Shown here: piece after piece, positions 8,634 through 16,280 of the stretch
How positions within the stretch are numbered: position 1 is the stretch's first letter
Layout of the letters: the number at the start of each line of letters is the position of its first letter
Assembly: GCF_028737255.1 (NCBI RefSeq)
Contig: NZ_JAQZAN010000001.1
Coordinates: 124,001-188,000 of the forward strand
Reading direction: 5' to 3'
DNA from: Actinomycetospora straminea
GTDB taxonomy: Bacteria; Actinomycetota; Actinomycetes; Mycobacteriales; Pseudonocardiaceae
Length of the DNA: 64,000 bases
Made by a program: the position numbers and the translations under genes
The notes under the pieces: model-generated
What the model saw: the letters and a program-made list of their open reading frames with translations, nothing else
The model's database searches: none
Told to the model about the DNA's origin: nothing

Positions 8634-8990
8634 ATGGACCACGACCCCCGGTGCTGCGCCCGAACCGACCCCACGGCGGGCGAGCCCGGCCCGGGCGCGG
8701 ACGCCCCGTTCGACCCGGCGGCGCCGATCGACGACCCGGTCACGGCGGAGCAGGTGGAGAACATCGACTGGATCGCGGTGCAGACCGATCTCGACCGCTG
8801 CGACGGCTACGTGGTGCTCGCCGTCGACCCGCAGACCGGCGAGGTCGACGCGCACGGGCCCTACCCCGGTCTCGACGCGCTCCAGACCGCCGACGGCCTG
8901 CGCCGGACGCTCGACCGGGAGGGTCTCGACGACGTCGTCGTGCGCGTCGTGCGCTGGCATCAGCAGCGGGGTGGCGACACGGCCGCCTGA
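8634..8990 (+). CDS. Hypothetical small protein
   Basis: A 118-residue acidic protein preceded by an excellent GGAGGAGGAG ribosome binding site, which decides the start. It has RCCARTD near the N-terminus, then a folded-looking part: IDWIAVQTDLDRCDGYVVLA, DPQTGEVDAHGPYPGLDAL and a hydrophobic strand DDVVVRVVRWHQQ. No membrane segment, no recognised family. It ends six bases before the convergent amidase remnant. Confidence 0.6.
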   Translation: MDHDPRCCARTDPTAGEPGPGADAPFDPAAPIDDPVTAEQVENIDWIAVQTDLDRCDGYVVLAVDPQTGEVDAHGPYPGLDALQTADGLRRTLDREGLDDVVVRVVRWHQQRGGDTAA

Positions 8991-8996
8991 GCGGCG

Positions 8997-9566
8997 CTAC
9001 CGCCCCAGCGCCCGCAGGATCCCGGCGGCGATGCCCTCGGCGTAGCGCTGCCGCCCGGCCGGGTCGGTGACGACCCGCGCCTCGCCCGGGTCGGCCATGT
9101 TCGCGCACTCCACGAGCGCGGCGGGCACGCGGGCGAGGTCGAGGCCTGCGAGATCCGGACGCCGGTCGAGGCCCGCCTCGCCGCGGTAGGTCGACGGCGC
9201 GAACCCCTGCTGCTCCAGCCCCGCCACCAGCGCCTCCCCGAGCGCGGTCGACGGGGCGCGCTGCGACGCCGCGAGCGGCGGGGCGGCGAGCGCCACGTGG
9301 AAGCCCGGCCCGTTCCCCGGCGCCGAGTCGGCGTGGATCGACACCGCCACCACCGTCGCCCCACCGGCGCGGCCTCGTTCGCGATCGCCGCCCGCCGGTC
9401 CACGCACGGCCCGACGCCGGTGTCGTCGGGACGCGTCGAGCGCACGTCGACCCCGCGCGCGGTGAGCAGCTGCGTCACCCGCATGGCGACGTCGGTGGTG
9501 AAGGCGTGCTCGGCGTAGCCGCCCGCGGTCGCCGTGCCCGTGGTGGACGGCGAGCAGCAGGACGAG
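8997..9566 (-). pseudogene. N-acetylmuramoyl-L-alanine amidase (Amidase_3), 5'-truncated and frameshifted
   Basis: Two reverse frames together give most of an Amidase_3 protein. Frame one reads TGTATAGGYAEHAFTTDVAM, RVTQLLTARGV, RPDDTGVGPCVDRRAAIANE; frame two resumes with GGATVVAVSIHADSAPGNGP and runs to ALVECANMADPGEA and the stop at 8997. The change of frame is near 9376-9386 and is explained by one missing base. The usual start of such proteins, including the first zinc ligand (DPGHNG), is absent: homology stops near 9566, exactly where a palindromic repeat begins. Peptidoglycan hydrolase family by homology, but almost surely not functional. Confidence 0.75.
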
Positions 9567-9567
9567 G

Positions 9568-9623
9568 GGTGCGCTGCGCGCAGGTGAGCAGAAAGAAGTG
9601 CTACAGCACTTCTTTCTGCTCAC
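9568..9623. repeat. Palindromic repeat, family A, truncated copy
   Basis: A perfect 19-bp palindrome (GTGAGCAGAAAGAAGTGCT and its reverse complement, 9584-9602 and 9605-9623) with a 2-base spacer. Its left flank GGTGCGCTGCGCGCAG and the adjoining arm match the full-size copy at 50333-50404 for about 37 bases; the right flank is missing here. The element sits at the broken end of the amidase gene and supplies the stop codon of the CoA-transferase gene at 9620. It could also form a terminator hairpin. Confidence 0.8.
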
Positions 9624-11131
9624 GAGCGCGATGAGGTCAGCACGCCGATAGGGCACCAGTCCCGCGCCGACGACCCGCGGGCGACGAGGACGGGGTCGTA
9701 GCGCCCGGGCGTCGCGGACATCGCGACCTGGTCGGTGACGCCCTGGTAGGCGCCGAGACCGGTGTCGGCGGTGAACACCGCGGGGTCGAGGTAGCGGTGC
9801 TCGGAGGTGGTGTCCGCCGTCGCGTGCGCCCACGCCCGGTCGAACAGCCCCAGCGACAGGATCCACAGCGCGACGCGGGTCAGCGACACGTGCACGTGGT
9901 ACGAGCCGCCCTCGACCGCGCGGCGCCGCAGCGCCGCGACGACGCCCGCCTGCGCGAGCCACGGGACGATGTAGTCGTTGACCACGAGGATCGGGGGCAG
10001 GCGGGGAGCCTCGCCGCCGCCCTCGAGCAGCATCATCCCGGTCACCGAGCCGGCGGTCTGGTCGAACCCGGGCCGCCCGGCCCACGGCCCCGCGAGCCCG
10101 TGCAGCGACACCGACACGTGCACGATCCCGGGCCGCTCGGCGGCGACCTGTGCCGGCGTGAGGCCCACCTCCTCGAGGAACGGCAGGCGCCGGTTGTGGA
10201 AGAAGACGTCGGCGCCGGCGAGCAGGCGGGAGAGCTCGGCCCGGTCGCGGCGCGGGTCGAGCCAGGCCGAGCGCACGCCGACGTTCGCCGACGCGTAGGT
10301 CGTCTCGTGCTCGGTCTCGCCGGGCCGCCAGAGGTTGAGGACGTCGGCGCCGTGCAGCGCGAACGACCGCCCGAAGCCGGCGCCGGCGATGACGTGGCCC
10401 ATCCCCAGCGCCCGCAGCCCCGAGAACGGCTGCTCGGCGACCGCGGGCAGCGGCTCCGGGGCGCTGTCGCCGATCCTCGTGACCTCCACCAGCGGCAGGT
10501 CCGCGAGCACGTCGGTGTACTGGGGCTCGGCGAGCATCTCGGGCAGCGACCGCACCACCGGCATGACGACGCCCGCCCCGGCCGCCGCCTCCTCCAGCTC
10601 GCCGGCGTCCCAGCGGCTGATCGCGTCGGTGACCGCCGCGCGCGTCAGCGGCACCCCGAGCAGCTCCTGGGCGCGTTCCCGCAGGTTGGGGTACATGTTC
10701 TGCGGCATCACGAAGCGCCCGTCGGCGCAGCGGAAGAAGCTGAACCCCATGACGTTGCCCTGCTCGACGCTGGATGCGACGGGGTAGCCGCCGATCAGCT
10801 CCCAACGCCGGTCGTAGAACGGGCAGAGCCGGTGCGGGGCCGCGCGCAGGTCGACGTGGATGTCCTGGCCGGGCCCGCCGCGGTCCCGGTGCAGCGCGGC
10901 GGCCGCCACCGACTTCGCCAGCAGCCCGATGCTCGCCGCGGCGCCGACGCGCACGGGGCTCGGGACGACGGGGTCGCGCCCGGTGAGCGTCACGGCGCCG
11001 CCCGCGTCGGCCGCGGACAGGCCCAGCGGCGCCAGCACCTCGTCGAGCTCGGCGAGCGGGTCGAAGCCGTCGTCGGCGGTGGTGAGCGGGTTCTCCCACG
11101 CGTGCTGCAGACGGCTCGTCAGAGCAGACAC
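9620..11131 (-). CDS. CaiB/BaiF-type CoA transferase
   Basis: A 503-residue class III CoA-transferase-like protein. Family features include the N-terminal FDPLAELDEVLAPLGLSAADAGG region, RVGAAASIGLLAKSVAAAAL, the HVIAGAGFGRSFALHGADVLNLWRP segment, and PGFDQTAGSVTGMM in the second half. Such enzymes move CoA between carboxylic acids. The GTG at 11131 overlaps the 3' end of the AtuA-like gene by 13 bases, so the pair is one operon and the CoA transferase probably activates an acid in the same pathway. Its stop codon lies inside a palindromic repeat, so its last few residues may be recent. Confidence 0.88.
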   Translation of the reverse strand: MSALTSRLQHAWENPLTTADDGFDPLAELDEVLAPLGLSAADAGGAVTLTGRDPVVPSPVRVGAAASIGLLAKSVAAAALHRDRGGPGQDIHVDLRAAPHRLCPFYDRRWELIGGYPVASSVEQGNVMGFSFFRCADGRFVMPQNMYPNLRERAQELLGVPLTRAAVTDAISRWDAGELEEAAAGAGVVMPVVRSLPEMLAEPQYTDVLADLPLVEVTRIGDSAPEPLPAVAEQPFSGLRALGMGHVIAGAGFGRSFALHGADVLNLWRPGETEHETTYASANVGVRSAWLDPRRDRAELSRLLAGADVFFHNRRLPFLEEVGLTPAQVAAERPGIVHVSVSLHGLAGPWAGRPGFDQTAGSVTGMMLLEGGGEAPRLPPILVVNDYIVPWLAQAGVVAALRRRAVEGGSYHVHVSLTRVALWILSLGLFDRAWAHATADTTSEHRYLDPAVFTADTGLGAYQGVTDQVAMSATPGRYDPVLVARGSSARDWCPIGVLTSSRS

Positions 11132-12885
11132 TCGGGAACCTCCACGTGTCGGGCGCGCAGGAACTCAGCTATTGCCTTGCCCGCGATGTCGGGGCGGCCG
11201 TTGGACGACGCGCCCTTGCCGAGCACGTCGTGGACGACGAAGTGCACCGCGCGCAGGCCGGGGAGCTCGTGGCGCTCGATGACGACGTCGGCCGCGTCGG
11301 GGAACAGCGCCCGCAGGCGCTCGGTGGACAGCGTCGCGCGCAGCCAGTCCCACGCCTCCTCCCGCGCCCAGAAGCCGATGTCGGAGTTGCCGCCCTTGTC
11401 CCCGCAGCGCCCGTGCGCGACGAGCCCGAGCGGCGCCCGGCGGGTCGGGCCGAGATCCGGTGGCGGCGGGGCCTCGTCCGACGGGCGCTGGGCGGCGGCC
11501 GGCTCGCGCACCGGGGTGTCCTTCACCGGCGTGCGCTGCCCGCCGGCGCCGACGACGACGTGGTCGAGCACCTCGACGGGCACGAGCGCGGGCCAGTACT
11601 CCACGACCGGCGCGCACACCTTGAGCGGGTTGACGTAGAGCCCCGGGTAGCCGGGCAGGAACAGGCCGGTCATCGGCGCAACGAAGTGCTGCGCGTCGAC
11701 CTGGCTCCGCGTCCGCGACTGCGCGGTGACGAGGATCTGCTGGGCGGCGGCCCACTGGTCGGGCGGGTCCTCCACGGGCGCCCCGATGCGGTCGACGCGC
11801 AGGAGGGACAGGTCGAGCCCGGCGGTGATGCGCTCGACGTGCGTGCGCAGCAGCGCGACCTTCGCCTCGAGGTCCAGGCCGGTGGCGTAGAAGGCGACGC
11901 TGGACTCGTAGCCGCCGGGCGCGGTCATGGCGAGCTTGGTGGTCGACGGCGGTGGGGAGCCGGTGACGCCCGTGATCTCGACCCGGTCCGGCGCGACCTG
12001 CTCGAGCACCACGTCGTCGAGGTGCACGGTGACGTCGGGGTTGAGGTAGGTCGGTCCCTGGATCTCGTAGAGCAGCTGGGCGGTGACGGTGTCGGTGGTG
12101 ACGGTGCCGCCGGCGACCTCGTGCTTGGTGATGACGGCCGTGCCGTCGGCGGCGATCTCGGCGATCGGGTAGCCGAGGTCGTCGACGCGCGGCACGGACG
12201 TGAAGCCCGAGAAGTTGCCGCCGGTGGCCTGCGGGCCGCACTCGATGACGTGCGCGGCGGCCACGGCGCCGGCGAGCGGGCCCCAGTCCTCGGTCCCCCA
12301 GCGGTGCCACCACGCGGCCGCGCCGACGGTCAGCGAGGCGTCGGTGACCCGCGGGCAGACGACGACGTCGGCGCCGTCCGCGAGCGCCGCCGCGATGCCC
12401 CAGCCGCCGAGGTAGGCGTTGGCCGTCGTCGGCTCGAGACCGGAGTCGGCGAGCGGGACGCCGGTGTCGAGGTGTTCGAGCGCCCCGAGGGTGTCCAGGC
12501 GCGCGGACAGGTCGTCGCCCTCGACGTGCGCGACGGTGAGGTCCAGCCCGGTGTCGGCGATCACCCGGCGCACCTCGTCGGCCAGGCCCGCGGGGTTGAG
12601 CCCGCCGGCGTCGACCACGAGGCGCGCGCCGCGCTGCGCGAGCAGCCCGACGGCGTCGGTGAACTGGGCGAGGAAGCTGCGCGCGTACCCCAGCGACGGG
12701 TCCTGCGCGCGCTCGAGGGCGAGCTGGCGCAGGGTCGGTTCGGCGAGGTAGTCGCCGGTGACGACGTCCACCGGGCCGGCGAGGGCGTCGCGCAGCCCGG
12801 AGAACCGGTCCCACAGCCAGCCGGCGCAGTTGGCGATGCGGACGGGGCGGCGTGCGGAGCGGGACGGGGGCGACGGGTCGGTCAC
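11119..12885 (-). CDS. Acyclic terpene utilization AtuA family protein (DUF1446) with C-terminal AtuA-like domain
   Basis: A 588-residue protein with the DUF1446/AtuA start VRIANCAGWLWDR, the conserved GGLNPAG, NAYLGGWGIAAALADGADVV and CPRVTDASL, and ECGPQATGGNFSGF. The last 100 residues (GLVAHGRCGDKGGNSDIGFW) form the separate AtuA-like domain, fused here. AtuA is needed for citronellol/geraniol catabolism in Pseudomonas, but its reaction is unknown and many actinobacterial homologues occur with other acyl-CoA genes. GTG 12885 follows GGGAGGAC; upstream in-frame sequence looks non-coding. It is coupled to the CoA transferase by overlap. Confidence 0.88.
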   Translation of the reverse strand: MTDPSPPSRSARRPVRIANCAGWLWDRFSGLRDALAGPVDVVTGDYLAEPTLRQLALERAQDPSLGYARSFLAQFTDAVGLLAQRGARLVVDAGGLNPAGLADEVRRVIADTGLDLTVAHVEGDDLSARLDTLGALEHLDTGVPLADSGLEPTTANAYLGGWGIAAALADGADVVVCPRVTDASLTVGAAAWWHRWGTEDWGPLAGAVAAAHVIECGPQATGGNFSGFTSVPRVDDLGYPIAEIAADGTAVITKHEVAGGTVTTDTVTAQLLYEIQGPTYLNPDVTVHLDDVVLEQVAPDRVEITGVTGSPPPSTTKLAMTAPGGYESSVAFYATGLDLEAKVALLRTHVERITAGLDLSLLRVDRIGAPVEDPPDQWAAAQQILVTAQSRTRSQVDAQHFVAPMTGLFLPGYPGLYVNPLKVCAPVVEYWPALVPVEVLDHVVVGAGGQRTPVKDTPVREPAAAQRPSDEAPPPPDLGPTRRAPLGLVAHGRCGDKGGNSDIGFWAREEAWDWLRATLSTERLRALFPDAADVVIERHELPGLRAVHFVVHDVLGKGASSNGRPDIAGKAIAEFLRARHVEVPECLL

Positions 12886-12967
12886 GGGCGTCCTCCCGGC
12901 GGCGGATTCGGGAACGGTCAGGGCTGACGGGTTCGCAGTCTGCACCCGCCGGCGTGGGGCCCGCCCA

Positions 12968-12981
12968 GTGACCCACGTCAC
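12968..12981. promoter_or_regulatory. Possible operator dyad upstream of the AtuA operon
   Basis: GTGAC-CCAC-GTCAC, a 5-bp dyad 83 bases ahead of the AtuA start, in the divergent region shared with the small gene at 13123. Operator role is inferred from symmetry and place only. Confidence 0.3.
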
Positions 12982-13122
12982 CGGGATGTGAGAGCAACCT
13001 GAGCGCCCGTCACCCGTACGGCTCACGGCAGGCCACGGGTGCCGCTCTACCGTTTCGAGTGCCGACCGGTGGTCGGTGTGCAGCAGTGCCCGACCCCGTT
13101 CGGGCGCAGGGGGGAACACCAC

Positions 13123-13341
13123 ATGAAGACGATCACGCTCGCCCTGGGGGGCCTGGGCGGACTCGCCGTCGCGACCTGGGTCGCGACCCCGACGGTGCTC
13201 ATGAGCACCCGGGGCACCATCGAGCAGCGCACCCGCGCCGCGTGGCGGGCGACGTCCGCCGAGGTCGAGGCGCCCGCGCCGCCCGTGGCCGTCGTCCCGG
13301 CGCCCCGCCGCGTGCCGCGGGTGGAGCGCATCCCGGCCTAG
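13123..13341 (+). CDS. Small single-pass membrane protein
   Basis: A 72-residue protein: short N-terminus, one hydrophobic helix (ITLALGGLGGLAVATWVATP), then TPTVLMSTRGTIEQRTRAAW and a Pro/Arg-rich tail. ATG 13123 follows GGGGGGAA. The segment after the helix matches that of the 79-residue protein at 41741-41980 (TPLVSMARRGTLEQQ), so the two are probable paralogues. Function unknown; no known family recognised. Confidence 0.65.
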   Translation: MKTITLALGGLGGLAVATWVATPTVLMSTRGTIEQRTRAAWRATSAEVEAPAPPVAVVPAPRRVPRVERIPA

Positions 13342-13381
13342 GGAACCCCGCGCCGTCCGGACCTGGGCCGTTCGCGTCTGC

Positions 13382-13445
13382 GCCGTCCCGCGTCGGGGCC
13401 GTCCCGCGTCGGGGCCGTCCCGCGTCGGGGCCGTCCCGCGTCCGG
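13382..13445. repeat. 16-nt tandem repeat, four units
   Basis: Four back-to-back copies of GCCGTCCCGCGTCGGG (the fourth with CCGG at its end), followed by degenerate half copies to about 13469. Lies between a small gene ending at 13341 and the convergent gene ending at 13477. Not coding in any convincing frame. Confidence 0.85.
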
Positions 13446-13476
13446 GACGCCCGTCCCGCGTCCGGGCCGTCGGCGG

Positions 13477-13947
13477 CTAGGCCGTCCGCACCGCGGGCCG
13501 CAGCCGCGGCAGGGGTTCGAAGAGCGAGCCGCCGAACAGGCCGCGCCCGGTGCCGACGCTCGCGAGCAGCAGGTCCTGGCAGCGCCGGGCGAGGCCCGCG
13601 GCGACGGTGCCGCCCGTCGCCGACGCGACCTGGTCGAGCACGTACTGGGGCCAGCCGGCGAGATCGGGCCGCATGCCCGCGCGCCCGGCCTCGCAGGCGG
13701 CGACGACCTGCGACCACCGCGCCGCGTCGAGGGCCTCGCGTCCGCGCTCGAGGAACAGCGCGCCGAGGTGCTCCTGCACGGCCAGCACGTTGTGCGCCGT
13801 GGCCGGGAACCCGGCGCGGAGCAGGATCGTCGCCGCGAGGTCCGGGGCGAGGCGCGGTCCGGGCAGCGGGCCCGGCCGGTCGCGGCGCGCCACGACGACG
13901 GTGAGCACGACGGCCAGCACTGCGACGATGCCGAGCACGATCTCCAC
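13477..13947 (-). CDS. Hypothetical single-pass membrane protein
   Basis: A 156-residue protein that starts with a transmembrane helix (VLGIVAVLAVVLTVVVA) followed by RRDR, suggesting the remainder is cytoplasmic. The soluble part is helical (FPATAHNVLAVQEHLGALFLERGREALDA). GTG 13947 is chosen because GGGAGGG lies six bases before it; the frame stays open further upstream but overlaps the DUF4185 promoter. No family recognised. Divergent from the DUF4185 gene. Confidence 0.6.
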   Translation of the reverse strand: MEIVLGIVAVLAVVLTVVVARRDRPGPLPGPRLAPDLAATILLRAGFPATAHNVLAVQEHLGALFLERGREALDAARWSQVVAACEAGRAGMRPDLAGWPQYVLDQVASATGGTVAAGLARRCQDLLLASVGTGRGLFGGSLFEPLPRLRPAVRTA

Positions 13948-14034
13948 GGCGACCCTCCCCCTGCCCGCCCCGGTGGCGGATGCCTGCGGAGTCGTCGCCT
14001 GCGACCCGGCCGTTACCGCGCCGCGACACGCCCG

Positions 14035-14079
14035 CCGGAGGAATCGATTCCGCCGGTCGCGAGCGGCCGGTATACCGGC
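14035..14079. promoter_or_regulatory. Two adjacent palindromes in the DUF4185 promoter region
   Basis: CCGG-A-GGAATCGATTCC-G-CCGG at 14035-14056 and the perfect 14-mer GCCGGTATACCGGC at 14066-14079, three bases before the ATG at 14083. Both look like dimeric repressor sites; the second would block initiation directly. Inference from symmetry. Confidence 0.45.
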
Positions 14080-14082
14080 GCC

Positions 14083-15114
14083 ATGCGCACCCTCGAGGTC
14101 ACCAAGCTGCGGGACCTGACCGGGCCGGGCCACACCGACGACTACGGGATCGGCGGGACGGACCTCGGCGCGGCGGCGCTCGCGCCGGACGGGCGGCTGG
14201 TCGCGGTCTTCGGCGACACCTTCGAGAGCAAGCAGGCGGGCGGCCCGGGCTGGCGCTCGCCGGTGATCCTGTTCGGCGACCCCGCGACGGTCCGCGACGA
14301 GGGCGGCGTGCGGTGGACCGGCTCCGCGGGCGGCGACCACCCCTACGCCGAGCAGGTCGTCTCGTACCGGCACAACGCCCGCATCGGCGGCCGGTTCGGC
14401 GGCCTCGTCGGCGGCACGCGGATCACCACGCAGCTGCCCACCGACCTCATCACCGTCGGCGACGAGATGTACCTGCACGTCATGGCCTGCGAGGGCCTCG
14501 GCAACGTGCACTGGACCGAGATCCACCGCTCGCGCGACAACGGCGTCACGTGGGAGTCGACGGGTCTGTCCTGGCCGGGCGGGCACCTCGGCGGGCTCTT
14601 CCAGATGCTGACCTGGGAGCTCGGGCCCGACGGCTACGTCTACGCGCTGACCACCGGCTTCCAGCGCGACAAGCCCCTGCTGCTGCACCGCGTGCCCGCC
14701 GACCAGCTCCTCGACGCCGCCGCCTGGGAGGGCTGGGGCTTCGCCGACGGGGCCTGGGCGTGGGGCAACCCGCCGACGCCGGTGCTGCCCGGCGCGTTCG
14801 GCGAGCTGTCGCTGCGCCGCGTCGGCGACCAGTGGTGGCTCGCGCTGTTCGACGCCGGCAACTACCGCATCGACCTCATCCCGATGCCCCAGGGACCGAC
14901 CACCGACCTCACCACCGCCGAGCGCCTCACCGTGATCGCCGGCTGCGGCTGGGGCGACGAGGACCACGGCTGCGGGCGCGTCGCCCAGTGCTACGGCGGC
15001 TACATCCTGCCCGGCTCGACGCCCGACGAGATCCACCTCGTCGTCAGCCAGTGGCACACCGCCGACAACTGGCCGTACCGCGCGATGCACTTCCGGGCGC
15101 GGATCGGGGCCTGA
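14083..15114 (+). CDS. DUF4185 domain-containing protein
   Basis: A 343-residue protein with the DUF4185 plan, a beta-propeller-type fold with carbohydrate-associated relatives: YGIGGTDLGAAALAPDGRLVAVFGDTF at the start, then PTDLITVGDEMYLHVMA, RSRDNGVTW (an Asp-box-like motif, about residue 150), TGFQRDKPLLLHRVP, GELSLRRVGDQWWLALFD and GGYILPGSTPDEIHLVVSQW. No signal peptide is seen at the chosen start, although many relatives are exported. It is monocistronic and its stop is directly adjacent to that of the convergent sortase gene. Substrate unknown. Confidence 0.85.
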   Translation: MRTLEVTKLRDLTGPGHTDDYGIGGTDLGAAALAPDGRLVAVFGDTFESKQAGGPGWRSPVILFGDPATVRDEGGVRWTGSAGGDHPYAEQVVSYRHNARIGGRFGGLVGGTRITTQLPTDLITVGDEMYLHVMACEGLGNVHWTEIHRSRDNGVTWESTGLSWPGGHLGGLFQMLTWELGPDGYVYALTTGFQRDKPLLLHRVPADQLLDAAAWEGWGFADGAWAWGNPPTPVLPGAFGELSLRRVGDQWWLALFDAGNYRIDLIPMPQGPTTDLTTAERLTVIAGCGWGDEDHGCGRVAQCYGGYILPGSTPDEIHLVVSQWHTADNWPYRAMHFRARIGA

Positions 15115-16173
15115 TCACGCGACCGCGCGGGCGAACACCACGGTGTTGTCGCGGTAGGAGCCCGCGCCCCGGTCGAAGCTCCCGCCGCAGGTGATGAGCC
15201 GGAGCTCGGGGCCGCGGGTGGGCCCGTAGACGCGGTCGGTGGGGAACGCGTCCTTGGGCACGACGACGACCTCGGTGACCTCGAACGTCACCGTGACGCC
15301 GTCGGCGCGCACCACGTCCGCGCGGTCGCCGGGGCGCAACCGGCCGAGCTCGTAGAACACCGACGGCCCCGACGCCGCGGAGTCCACGTGCCCGATGAGC
15401 ACCGACGGGCCCTGGCGCCCCGGGGTGACCGAGTACCGGAACCACGCGGCGTGGTCGTAGCCCGGCGAGCCCTCGGCGGGGACCTCCATGGTGCGGTCGG
15501 GGTTGAGGCCGACCTGGTCGACCGGCGAGTCCACCCCGATCGCCGGGATGCGGAGGGTCGCGGGCGGGGCGTTCGGGGTGTTCGGCGACGCGGGCGGGGC
15601 GGTGGCGAGCGAGGCCGGGGGCGGCGGGCCGGGGGCGACGGGGGCGGCGACGGGGGCGGCGACGGGAACCGGCGGCGCCGACGTCTGGTGACCCACGGCC
15701 CAGCCCAGCAGCGCCACCCCGAGCACCGCGAGCAGCGCCGCCCCGACCAGCAGGGCCCGGCGCGTGCGGTCGGGGCCGGGCCGCTCGGTGATCACCAGGA
15801 CGTCACGCACCTCGCCCGCCTGCTCGGGGTGCGTGGAGTCCTCGTGATCTTCGCCGGCCCGGTCGGGCACCTCGGGGCCGGCGACGGGTGGTGGAGCGAG
15901 GGCGTCGCTCGCTGCCTCCGAGGCAGCCAAGGCGTCCCTCGCTCGCTCGGTGGCGGGCGCCTGCGGCCCGGGGGGTGCAGCGAGGGCGTCACTCGCTGCG
16001 TCCGAGGCAGCCTGGGCGTCCCTCGCTCCCTCGGTGGCGGGCGCCTGCGGGGCAGCGAGGGCGTCACTCGCTGCGTCCGAGGCAGGCAGGGCGTCCCTCG
16101 CTCCCTCCCCGCGATCGCTCCCGGACCCCTCGGGCTCGGCGGGGTCGTCGGCGGTGTCGGGCACCTCGCTCAC
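15115..16173 (-). CDS. Class F-type sortase with a repeat-built cytoplasmic N-terminus
   Basis: A 352-residue membrane sortase. Residues 1-135 are low-complexity (three ASDAASDALAAP-type units); a transmembrane helix follows at about 139-162, then a Pro/Ala linker and the catalytic domain from TLRIPAIGVDSPVDQVG onward. Catalytic residues: His in VLIGHVDSA (about 259), Cys in LRLITCGG (about 326), Arg in SYRDNTVVFA (about 338). Sortases join proteins to the cell wall or to each other; class F substrates are poorly known. The N-terminal region is encoded by palindromic repeats (15790-15849 and 15895-16102), all of them kept in frame. GTG 16173 follows GGGAGGGGAG. Confidence 0.9.
   Translation of the reverse strand: MSEVPDTADDPAEPEGSGSDRGEGARDALPASDAASDALAAPQAPATEGARDAQAASDAASDALAAPPGPQAPATERARDALAASEAASDALAPPPVAGPEVPDRAGEDHEDSTHPEQAGEVRDVLVITERPGPDRTRRALLVGAALLAVLGVALLGWAVGHQTSAPPVPVAAPVAAPVAPGPPPPASLATAPPASPNTPNAPPATLRIPAIGVDSPVDQVGLNPDRTMEVPAEGSPGYDHAAWFRYSVTPGRQGPSVLIGHVDSAASGPSVFYELGRLRPGDRADVVRADGVTVTFEVTEVVVVPKDAFPTDRVYGPTRGPELRLITCGGSFDRGAGSYRDNTVVFARAVA
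15790..15849. repeat. 60-nt palindromic repeat, family C, copy inside the sortase gene
   Basis: Same element as 4751-4810 (46 of 60 bases identical, no gaps), here with weaker pairing: GATCACCAGGAC against TCCTCGTGATC. It codes for part of HPEQAGEVRDVLVITERPG just before the transmembrane helix. Sixty bases is twenty codons, so the frame is unbroken. Confidence 0.8.
15895..16102. repeat. Three copies of a 49-nt imperfect palindrome (family D) inside the sortase gene
   Basis: Copies at 15895-15943, 15979-16027 and 16054-16102, starting AGCGAGGGCGTC and ending GGCGTCCCTCGCT; spacings of 84 and 75 bases are multiples of three. Each can fold: outer arms AGCGAGGG / CCCTCGCT, inner stem such as CTGCCT-CCG-AGGCAG in the first copy. 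Spacer sequence (TCGGTGGCGGGCGCCTGCGG) is also shared between copies 1 and 2. Confidence 0.85.
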
Positions 16174-16220
16174 GCTGCTCCCCTCCCGCGCGGACCGCGA
16201 GCCGGCGTGCCGGTGACACA

Positions 16221-16258
16221 CGACGACCCCGCACACCGGATGGTGGGCGGGGTCGTCG
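16221..16258 (-). terminator. Hairpin terminator after the lipoprotein gene
   Basis: 12-bp stem CGACGACCCCGC / GCGGGGTCGTCG with a 14-base loop, 22 bases past the stop of the leftward gene at 16281. It separates the lipoprotein gene from the sortase gene. Confidence 0.65.
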
Positions 16259-16280
16259 GCGTCACGGTCGTCAAGGGTGC

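Noticed and set aside
9620-11099. Continuous 700-codon reverse frame 8997-11099 linking amidase and CoA-transferase regions
   Set aside because: Above 9620 it is a shadow of the CoA transferase; below it contains only the last part of the amidase.
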